Shown piece after piece: positions 31,927 through 41,500 of a DNA stretch of 64,000 nucleotides. This DNA is from Lepidodermella squamata. Taxonomy: Eukaryota > Gastrotricha. How positions within the stretch are numbered: the stretch's first letter is position 1; each line of letters opens with the position of its first letter. The notes under the pieces are model-generated. The model searched no databases and was not told the origin of the DNA. It saw nothing but the letters and a program-made list of their open reading frames with translations. Location of the stretch: assembly GCA_047495785.1 (NCBI GenBank), contig JBLDXI010000046.1, positions 1,488,001-1,552,000 of the forward strand, written 5' to 3'. The translations under genes and the position numbers were made by a program.

Positions 31927-32539
31927 TTATGAACGGCAAGTTTCGTTAGCTCTTGGAATGAGTCGCTCGTAGCAGCATGACGACTTGGTGGGGTCGAACT
32001 TCACCTTCCCGCAGCATTTTCCAAGGCCGTCGCTAAGAACGCCGGCGCAACACGTTTTCTTTGTCGAATCGTAACCAATCGTATCGCAACACGTCGCCCA
32101 AAGGCCTCGATTAACCGCGCCGTTACAGCATGTTGAAACCGTCGGTTCGTAAGTTTTACTGCCACAACACGGCCTGTTCATGCCTCTGTTGATGCGGCCG
32201 TTGCAACACGTTTGGCTTTTCGGGTCGAATTTGGCCCTATCGCAGCATAACTGATTGGCTCCATCAACCAGGGTCTCGTTACAACACGTATATTTCGCCA
32301 CGTCGTAAGTCTGAGTGGCGCAGCAGGGTAGATACGGGCCGGAATGAAGATAACCCCTGCAGCACGTGTATTGGCTCCTGCTGTAATTTCCTCTCAGACA
32401 TGACGAGGGAGCGACTGGGGTGATAAAATAAGGTAAGGTTAGGATGCGACTGGAATCTTATCATACCTTGGGCTATGATTGTGCTGTATTGCGCCAACAG
32501 GCAGCCAACTGCACCGACAAGTATTATACGCGGGAGCAT
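31927..32539 (-). CDS. Secreted galaxin-like Cys-doublet repeat protein 3
   Basis: Exon 1 (32467-32539) encodes signal peptide MLPRIILVGAVGCLLAQYST and exon 2 (31927-32414) the mature chain; the same phase-1 join gives 186 residues. The mature sequence matches copy 2 at nearly every position, with substitutions such as APSS for APTS near the N-terminus and Ile for Val near the end (ERLIPRANE). All CC doublets are kept, which points to purifying selection or very recent duplication. Upstream sequence is also similar to copy 2, so both probably share a regulatory pattern. Confidence 0.88.
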
Positions 32540-33344
32540 TTTCAATTAAATAGCGGTGAAAAAGTGGCGCAGGTTGTTTCAGCTTTTGTGAAACGTTTAT
32601 TTATTTACTTTTGAACACCTTGCCCATTCAATCCAGCATTTTGCGCAGGTACACATCTATTCTTTCAGATTCGTTGAGCAAATAATAAGCTCAGGAATAA
32701 TTTTACCGCTCGTTTTCGATAGACAGAGATTGAAATTTTATACAGCGATTCATGGATTTTAATTTTGTTTTTCGAAATTCGATCTGCGAAACACAGAGAT
32801 AACTTCTATTTTGAAAGTGAGGTTTTCAAAAAATATTTATGTCGCTATATCAAGATCAAACAAGCAGTCGAACCGTATCAAAAATGGGTTGATAGTCACA
32901 GGGTTGCTGAGAAATTCAAAGTTTACTAGAAAAAAGTGATAATTTCGAAAAAAGTGCGCCTCAAAATTTCGAGTTTTTTTATAAGTAGACTGAATTAATA
33001 AATAATCACGCAATAAATTCTTATTTTTTTTCTTTATGCACAGTCGACAGTTTTTAGGGTAATCTGAGGATAGGAGCCTCTTTTAGACGACTCAAATTTG
33101 AACATTTAAAATCCATAAAAAGGTAAGTAAGGAAATCGCCGTCCTTCAAGTTTGCGATTCGCTGGAAAATACAGAAAATTCGCCAAACTCCTCTTTTCAC
33201 TTGTAAACGGTCATTTTATTTTTAATTTAGATCGAAATGTATAATAGACAGCCGGTTAAAATGATAACTAAATTAGCATTGAAAATTAGCCGGCCGCTCG
33301 AGTCAAGGCAGCCAACATTTGAGCTGCACGTGCTGCTACATTAC
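32540..33344. other. Intergenic, no gene seen
   Basis: The first 350 bp resemble the same place upstream of galaxin-like gene 2. The rest is AT-rich and not recognised. Confidence 0.5.
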
Positions 33345-33533
33345 CTTGTAAGAAGCGTACAATCCCCTCAAGGTTGGAGCGGCAATACCGGCCACGCCAG
33401 CCGTCGCCAGAGCCGCGTCCGTGTAGACGGAAAACTGAGCATTGCAACAAAAAATGTTACACCGACCCGTTGTGTTACATTGGCCATATTTGCCACCGCC
33501 CGGACAGCATTTTGCGTCAACTTGAACGGCAGA
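33345..33533 (-). CDS. Possible exon of a small Cys-rich secreted protein
   Basis: On the minus strand an open frame of about 60 codons reads VDAKCCPGGGKYGQCN, TGRCNIFCCNAQFS and a hydrophobic AALATAGVAGIAAP stretch, ending at a GTAATG that could be a splice donor after SYK. Seven Cys in about 30 residues, with two CC pairs, are unlikely by chance. No ATG precedes it in frame and the upstream part is blocked by a stop, so it would need another exon. It lies between two secreted Cys-rich genes and has no match in the paralogous copy A. It may be an inactive remnant. Confidence 0.35.
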
Positions 33534-34010
33534 CAGTTAAAGTGTAAAAAGGCCGATATATAGAGCACTGCGCCTAAAATTCGGCCATTTTTTGGGGTTT
33601 TCCTACTTCGCCACCAAAAGGTGAATTGTAGAATTTTCGGAAAATAATATTTATAATACTGAAATGACGCCTCGTGTTCTGAAATGTCGCTCAGAAAATA
33701 AGTTATAATTCATTTCATTTTCACGGAATCCTGTTTCAATAGATATACAGGTGCAATGATCTCCAAACATCACAACGAAACACAACGGCTGTGTCACGCA
33801 GTGAGCATAATCGGATTACAGTGAACGAACCGCTATTGTTCTGAGCCGCTAACTGGCGTCAAGTAGGCGCCTTGACACCTTAAGCAGCACTGGGCACCTC
33901 TTTTTACGCCCAAGCAATAAAAACGGAATATTAATAGCTCGATTTACCAATCAGCGTTCCATCAGAATTGAACTTTTGAGTGGTTCCACAATGTTTTTGT
34001 GTGGTTCAAC
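33534..34010. other. Intergenic region before the Cys-rich gene
   Basis: About 33720-33910 is shared with copy A (17395-17575), including GTGAACGAACCGCTATTGT and GGGCACCTCTTTTTA. Probably promoter and 5' UTR; no separate gene seen. Confidence 0.5.
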
Positions 34011-35169
34011 ATGATCCAGAACTTGGTTCTCAGCCTAGCTGCAATTGCCCTCATCGGTCAAACTGTCCTGTCTTGCTCAACGACAAATGACCGGCAATAC
34101 AAGGCGTTAGCTCCAGGCGCCACGCTTCCGCCAGAGAGAGACAACGACTTGGCTTCCCATCGCCCACTCGGGATGGATATTCCGGCTCTTCCAGGCCAGG
34201 ACAACGACCAGTACCTCAACGACACTGGCTACGGCGCTGGAACAGACGGCAACGATCCGAAAAACCCAGTGCGAGACGGTGTCAACGACTTTGGCTGTGA
34301 GCGGCCATACCCTCGCCAGACAGTCAACAAAAACGAGATGGTTTGCTTTAATCGAAACTACTCAACGATCACCTTCAAGTGCGGTGCCTATTCGAACCTC
34401 GGATCAGAGACCTGCCCGAACAACACCAACAACATGTTCGGCATGCGTTACCTGTGGAGCCAGCCGACCAGCGAGGTTCTCCGTTTCTGGGTCAAACAGT
34501 GTGGGGATATTACGACGAAAACGTTCAAGCGCTGCATCCCAACGCCACCTGCAGCAGCGGCGACGAACTTCAATCTGCCGCCACCCGGCAAGATGGCTCT
34601 GCCCCGCTGCCGCACCTCCTGCGATGTGAACTCGGACGGCAGAGAGCAGGAGATCACAATTGGCACCACGAGAAGCTTCAGCACGCTGAGTGACTGTACT
34701 CACTATTACGCCTTCATCGCCTGTGCGCCAAACAACACGAATGCCCTGAAGGCGGACTGTTTCCCGGACTTCACGATGTGCCCACCGGGTCTTTCGCGCA
34801 TCACCAGCCTCGGCCCGTACATAGTCTCAGTCGACTCATCGACGGCCAACGTAACAGCCGCCGTTGAAACTGCGCGCCAATCATGCAAGGCTGCATTGGC
34901 TGCTGTAAGGAATTAACAGCTCATCATTTGCAGTTGTAATAGCTTTTCCCCCTTTTTAGCAAATCTACATTCTGTGCAAGGACGGCAGCGGCAACTGCGG
35001 TTGCCGCGTATTGGCAATTACTCCGACCTGCTTGATCGGTGAGACCCCCATTTACAACATCGGTACCGCTCCATGGAACAGCTTGACCGCCTGCCAAGCT
35101 GCTGGTGCCGACGCTGCTAACAGCTGCACTAAAATGGTTGGTTCAACCACTCCGGCGGCTGGTCGCTAA
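34011..35169 (+). CDS. Secreted Cys-rich protein, intact member of the D2 pair
   Basis: Exon 1 is 34011-34904 and exon 2 34960-35169, joined in phase 0 (GCT/GTAAGG, TTTTTAG/CAA); 367 residues. The start at 34011 gives a clear signal peptide (MIQNLVLSLAAIALIGQTVL). The mature chain has about 20 Cys with motifs FGCERPYPRQT, MVCFNRNYSTITFKCG, SETCPNN, VKQCGDI, PRCRTSCDVNSDGR and CKDGSGNCGCRV, plus N-glycosylation sequons (NYST, NNT, NVT). I do not recognise the family. Its constant neighbour is the galaxin-like gene on the opposite strand; both are secreted and Cys-rich, which suggests a shared matrix or secretion context. Its partner at 17576 is broken. Confidence 0.8.
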
Positions 35170-35860
35170 TTGCTTTCATTACTGCTGAACAACGGCAGAA
35201 AGATGTGCTGATTTTTTAAGCTGATTTCCTATAGACGAGCTAATGAACAAGATTGATCAACAATGCAATTCTAATAAAGCTTACATGCTGAACTATTTCG
35301 ATGATTCATTAATTTATGCCCTTGAATTTTAAGGTTATTGAATTCTCGTATCTGCTGGTCTGAGATTAAGCTAGAAAATAGTTGAATAGCCCCAGAGATT
35401 TTCTTAAAATAAATAAAATACGTGTATAGATTCGATAGCACTGCCTTATACCATTGGTAAACCCCACAACATTAGTTTAGAAAAAAGACGCTAACAATTG
35501 GGTGAAATCAACTTAGCGATCCCGCGATAGTGCTGAACCCGATTTCGCTACAAATAAACATGGAATGGCGCAGTTGATCGAAGATCATTCATCATTAGTT
35601 CTTCGATTAATTGTGCACTTTTAAATATCATTTTAAATGGAAGTGTGAAGAACTCGCACGCATTGTCAAATCACTGGCAAAATCAGGAGTCTTTCCCTAT
35701 TTTCATTAAGTTCGATAGAGGGATCTTTCAGGTCTCCTGAGCTTTCTAAGCCTAATTTCATGTTTTTGTTGGCAAATTTGATAAGGCCCGCAACTCATCA
35801 CAGCCTTCTATAGGTGTTTCTTAATCAGTTTGAAATGCAGAATATTACGGTCATAAAGTT
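35170..35860. other. Intergenic, paralogous to 18522-19004
   Basis: No coding region seen. Shares GGAATGGCGCAGTTGATCGAAG and flanking sequence with copy A. Confidence 0.6.
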
Positions 35861-35897
35861 TTGATTATAACGTTAACGGAAAGCCGTTTGTACGCAG

Positions 35898-36463
35898 GCG
35901 GCTACAGGTTCATAGCCAGAAACTCGGCAATCAGCAATCGTCAGCAGCCTCAAGTCTCGTACCGCGCAGCTTCACGGTCCGACTCAAGGTCTAGCGACAC
36001 AGGCAGCTCGCGAGACCGGCCGCCGCTCGAATCGACGTCAACGCCAGCCCAGCCCGCTTCGATCGATCGACATTGTCTCGACTCGCGAGACCAACGAGAC
36101 ATTATCGACCGCTATGAATCGAAACTAGCTCAATTCATCCGTTCGTGCTCGCATCAAAGCGGCATCACGGCCCACGAACAAAATGTTGTGACTAATTTGT
36201 CGCCGCCATGCAGGCCGACGGCGGCGCATCGTTCGCGATCCAGCCCAGCGACCCCGACCGTCTACGGGACTACTCAGCATGCACTGCGAGTGTACAAGGC
36301 GCCTCAACAATCAGAACCGAAGGACCATAGCAACCCTACTAAAACCCTAATCCCAAGCGTTCCCATACAACCTCCGTACGTACGGACGGATGGATGGCGG
36401 CATTTCCATCCAATACGCGATAAGAAGCTGAAAGATATACATCTAATAAAAAATTTATATTAA
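35898..36463 (+). CDS. Hypothetical Ser/Arg/Pro-rich protein segment
   Basis: An open frame of about 188 codons after a possible acceptor (TACGCAG at 35891-35897); no in-frame ATG lies near its start, so if real it is a downstream exon. It is low-complexity: SRSDSRSSDTGSSRDRPP, then ESTSTPAQPASIDRH, a short charged helix-like stretch DQRDIIDRYESKLAQFIRS, and a Pro/Thr-rich tail. It ends at TAA near 36463. I do not recognise it. The paralogue at 19005 is broken by stops. Conserved reading in this copy only weakly supports coding. Confidence 0.35.
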
Positions 36464-36867
36464 TTTATTCGTCCTGCTTGGGCGTGGGATATGTGCACCA
36501 TTGAGCGACAGATAAGCGAAACCTGTCAACTCGCTCAACTGAATGCATGATGTCGTAGCGAAATGAGAGAAAGCGGTTTCATTCTTCTTATCACCATCAG
36601 ACTTAAAGCCCTAGGTACTATAGCTCGATTAAAAACTACATTTCGGCACGACTTTTATAATGGGTTCCAACTATAGGCATCCATTTCCGGCCTTATACAT
36701 TGCGGGTCATGAAAACTACAATCCAAAGGTTATTTTTCCACAGAAAATATTGAAATTTCACTCGACGCATAAATAAGAAATAGCTTATATTATCTCACTG
36801 CCCTGAATAAACTTTTGTTTTCTCTAGTTTTCTCTAGTTGGTTTTCAAGGTTAAATATTAGGCGAAA
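36464..36867. other. Upstream region of the broken kinase-ankyrin copy
   Basis: It contains a single copy of the arm that is palindromic in D2 copy A (GATGTCGTAGCGAAATGAGA region at about 36550). No gene seen. Confidence 0.55.
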
Positions 36868-37440
36868 ATGTTGTCCTCGGCACACAAATCGATGTCCGAG
36901 TTTGCGGAAATAAATGTATCGGGCCGTGGTGAATTTGGATCAGCGTGGCATAGTAAACGGTGTGGTGATTAAGTGTCTCGGCAGTTTTTTGGCGGCGCTT
37001 ACACTGGCCCCAACATTGCCAGCCAGTATCTTCACCACCTCGACGTGGCCATTCTGGGCGGCGATGAACAATGGCATCCAGCCATCATTTTTTACATCTG
37101 TTCAGCTGTTAAGCAAGGCAAAGAATGCAAACGCGAATGGTGTAACATATGATGGCCGGACGCTATTGTTCATCGCCGCCTAGAATGGCCGCGTCGAGGT
37201 GCTGAAGACACTGGCTGGCGATTTTGTGGCCAATGTTAGTGCCACCAAAAAAAAATTGGCGAGATACTATTGATTACGGCTGCGCATCATGGTCAATACG
37301 CTGCTGTCGAATTGCTGATCATGAAATTCAAGGCAAATGTTAAAAATATTCACCCAGGCCTTATCAGACGCAATGAACTGTGATCAGGATGTTTCAACCG
37401 AGAACAAACGATGAACAATGGAAATAGGAGCAAAAGCAAA
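36868..37440 (+). pseudogene. Broken kinase-ankyrin copy with internal inversion
   Basis: The first 34 codons (MLSSAHKSMSEFAEI, GRGEFGSAWHSKR) match the start of the intact gene at 20354, with the Gly loop changed, then a stop follows. From about 37000 to 37085 the sequence matches the antisense of an ankyrin repeat (inverse of GGATGCCATTGTTCATCGCC and similar), and from 37135 sense-strand repeat sequence resumes (GGCCGGACGCTATTGTTCATC) with a TAG in it. The rest of the kinase domain is gone. Deletion plus inversion of one or two repeats explains it. Confidence 0.85.
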
Positions 37441-38588
37441 ATAGACAACTATTCTCCATTCGTACCGATGTGCATCGAACATGCTTACTTCTCTAGTTTT
37501 GCTACATCTCTTATGTTAGTGTTACTACTGAAATGGAAACTAATAAAATTATCGATTGAAAAATAACGATCGCTGCTAATGAGGTTATTTTTAGCCATAG
37601 CGACCTAAAATCACAAAAATCAGGCATTTAAATCGAGGCGCAGCGTCCTGATATGTCTCTTGCTAAAATTAGGTTCCGCTAAAAGATATTCTGTTAATTT
37701 AATTAGCGCTGGTATCGCAAAACGTAATTTTTGCGTTCTATTTAAAAAAATGTCAGCGCGTCATAAAATCGCCTCTTCTATTTTTTCAAACTCAGTGAGA
37801 ATCATATCACATCTAGGAGGCTGAGATAACTTGGACTAGTCAAATTTGCCTCCTAAAACATGAAATTAGGATTGGAAAGTTCAGGAAGCCTAAAAGGTCC
37901 CGAACTTAGATCGAACTTGATGGAAACAGGGAAAAACCTTTCTTCTATTATTTCGGTTCTACCCTATAATTTTTCGAATTTCCTACAACCTCTGCCCTCT
38001 ATTCAGGTTCTGCCATTTATTTCGGCCCTGCCTCATATTTCGGTATTTACTGTATTCATTTTCGTCTGAAACGTCGAGGGCGGAAGAGTCAGGACGCCAA
38101 GTTCATCGGTGGTATTGACGGACGGAAATGTCACACAACCTTTCAAGCTTAAAATAATTCGTCGTATGTTCGGCAAAATTCCCACCTCCTAATTTTAAAA
38201 TAAACCGAAAAACTTTTAAAACTTTTAAAAAAAATTCAGTAAAAACAATTTCAGAGCGAAGGTATAGTCATCGCCGGCGGATCGAATTACGTCGGCCATT
38301 TCGACCGATGACGCGCTGTGGGAACATTTGTTGCAGATGAATGGGGATTTGCACATTTTTCAGCAATTAAAATCAGCAATTATTTCAACTCGAAATCGCA
38401 AATGACATGCAGGTTTATCTCGATTTCAATTTTATCAAGTTCTCAACCAACCCTTCGTGAAAAAGTCAGAGCAAATCACTTGAAGTCGTGTTTTATTGTA
38501 CGCAAATAAATCACAAAAATTCACAGAATAAAGAGCGACTGTTGTTGAGAAATAAATCGTCCCGTATTCAACCAGACCGGTTTTTGTT
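37441..38588. other. Intergenic, no gene seen
   Basis: No coding region is supported. At 37672-37691 GGTTCCGCTAAAAGATATTC is the exact inverse of 49351-49370, marking a piece of the element at 49363. Confidence 0.55.
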
Positions 38589-41500
38589 TCAGCTTGCAGC
38601 CGTGTAGACCTTCTGCAGATGAGCATACATTTTCTCGTCGCCGAACATCGTTTTAGCGAGACTGCGAGACTTGGCCTCCCACACGCTCGCCTGCCGCTGG
38701 TCGCCCACCTGCTGGTAGCACAAGTACAGGCCGTGGCTGGCGTCGAGCGCCTCCATCGACAGCCCGAAGTCCTCGTACATTTTCAGGCACGGTTCTAGCA
38801 GGTCGGCGGCCTCCTTGAAACGCGCCCTGTCCATGAGTGCAATCGACAGCGTCGCGGCAACGCGGCACGCCATCAAGTTCAGCGACTGGTCGTGGCGCAG
38901 CGAACGCGCTTCGTTCAACATCGCGCCCAGCCGGTCGATGTCGTCGTCGGAAAACCGCTCAGAGCCACATCTCGATTTCGCCGATTTGCTTTTAGCTAAA
39001 AAATAATACAGATTAACTCAGATTTAAACCTCGATTTTTTCAAGTTTGAAATCATAAAATTCAAAAATTTTAAATATGGTTTTCAAGTTTTACGATATCA
39101 CTCATGTCTTAATTTTACAGAGCTAATTAAACTAATACTTGAAATTAAGAAGTTCTTTAACAATTACGATTATCCATAACTTCCCTACATTTTAGATCGT
39201 ATTGTTTCTTTACATTCCGCATTCGGCGTAAAATGGTCATGAATAAAACTATAATTGCTGCCTTATGATACCAATAAACCGACCGAAAACGCACTATTTC
39301 GTTTTCTTCATGTGGCCAAGTTGAACAACTACCATCAGCTAGGAGCTGAGAAAGTTCCAAGTGATCATCAACTTTGCCGCCTACTACAATGAGGCCTTAT
39401 AAATAGGAAATTCAACTTTTTGTTACAGTGGTTCCAAATCTGCTGCGTACAGTGCCCTATACGCCAAGCTCTACCTCGCCAATGGGCTGATATCATTCGA
39501 GTCAGCAACAAAGGTTACTACTGTCTAACTGCTATAGACAGTTATAGACCACATTAAGCCATAACTTCCTTACATTCTATATCGTATTGTTTCTTCACAT
39601 TCCGCACTCGGCGTAAAATGGTCATGAATAAAACTATAATTGCTGCCTAATAATTTCTTTGAACTCCGGCCCGGCACGCGTTGTTCTCGTTTCGGCAAAA
39701 TTTGTAAATTACAATTTTGCCAATTTTGCCGAAACGAGAACAACGCGTGCCGGGCCGGAGTTCATGAGGTGATTCATCGGGATCTCAAGCCCGAGAATGT
39801 CTAAGTCTAGGTCTAGGTCTAGGGACGATGGACCCCTGGTCATTGCTGACTAAGGCTTGTCGAAACAGCTCGAAACGTTTGACGAATTGACGGCTACGAA
39901 AGTTGGAACACCTATCAGCTGGGGGCCCGAGCTACATGTCAATAAGAAGCGTAAGTACGGAATGGCAGTTGGCATGTGTGCCTTACCGAACTAGAAAAAC
40001 CTGACCGAAAAACACCCTCACGTGAATAAACTGCACAACCCGGGTGCCTTAGAGAAAGTTCCCAGTGATCATCAACGCGTAAAAATCGAGAATCCTCGAA
40101 AGTGCGGTGGTGATGATTGGATTGCACGGGGCATTCGACGTACATCTGCAGCAAATGTAAAATACCATTCCACCCACTTTGCTTCGCCAAATACAATATG
40201 CATTTCCGCTGAATAGCTATGAGTCGCCAATTTTTACGCTACTTAACTGTTTACTGAAAGATTCTTTCTTTCTGTGCTTCTTTCAAGAAAAACCTGACCG
40301 AAAAACACCCTCACGTGAATAAACTGCACAACCCGGGTGCCTTAGAGAAAGTTCCCAGTGATCATCAACGCGTAAAAATCGAGAATCCTCGAAAGTGCGG
40401 TGGTGATGATTGGATTGCACGGGGCGTTCGACGTACATCTGCAGCAAATGTAAAATACCATTCCACCCACTTTGCTTCGCCAAATAAAATATGCATTTCC
40501 GCTGAATAGCTATGAGTCGCCAATTTTTACGCTACTTAACTGTTTACTGAAAGATTCTTTCTTTCTGTGCTTCTTTCAAGAAAAACCTGACCGATAAACA
40601 CCCTTACGTGAACAAACTACACAACCCTGGTGCCTTAAGATTCTTTCTTTCTAAGTTTCTTTCAAGAAAAACCTGACCGAAAAACACCCTCACGTGAATA
40701 AACTGCACAACCCGGGTGCCTTAGAGAAAGTTCCCAGTGATCATCAACGCGTAAAAATCGAGAATCCTCGAAAGTGCGGTGGTGATGATTGGATTGCACG
40801 GGGCGTTCGACGTACATCTGCAGCAAATGTAAAATACCATTCCACCCACTTTGCTTCGCCAAATAAAATATGCATTTCCGCTGAATAGCTATGAGTCGCC
40901 AATTTTTACGCTACTTAACTGTTTACTGAAAGATTCTTTCTTTCTGTGCTTCTGTACATCTGCAGCAAATGTAAAATACCATTCCACCCACTTTGCTTCG
41001 CCAAATACAATATGCATTTCCGCTGAATAACTATGAGTCGCCAATTTTAACGCTATTTTACGGTATTTCACCTGACCGATAAACACCCTCACGTGAATAA
41101 ACTGCACAACCCTGGTGCCTTAAGATTCTTTCTTTCTAAGTTTCTTTCAAGAAAAACCTGACCGAAAAACACCCTCACGTGAATAAACTGCACAACCCGG
41201 GTGCCTTATGAACAGTACGACTTCGGGCGAGCTTCGGAATAGCGTTTTCAGCCATACGCCAACATGACAACATGGCAGTTAGCATTGAGAAGTCCAAAGC
41301 CACCCTTGAGGATTCTAAACTGTTCAAAGCTGTTCTAGAAGAGGCAGATGTGTTATCCAAAGTAAGTCGGCTGATCTAATCTGTCTCCTTATTCAATTAT
41401 TTGACATTTTCAATTTTTTGCTTGCGCCTCATCTAAACCTGTTGATATTCCACGAATCGTTCTTACACAATGGGCAACTGTTCTTGGTGACGGAACTGTA

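Larger units (their letters stand above)
31719..36990 (+). repeat. Segmental duplication D2, copy B
   Basis: Same order and orientation as copy A at 15726-20450: galaxin-like gene, Cys-rich gene, Ser/Arg-rich frame, and kinase-ankyrin start. It begins with TATTGGAAATAAAATCA at 31719, shortly after a MITE. Copy B keeps the intact Cys-rich gene while copy A keeps the intact kinase-ankyrin gene. Confidence 0.9.

Noticed and set aside
33237-33563. 108-codon plus-strand frame
   Set aside because: It is the shadow of the more convincing Cys-rich frame on the minus strand.
39990-41205. CRISPR-like array
   Set aside because: Units of 293 bp without short repeat and unique spacer pattern, in an animal genome, inside an intron.
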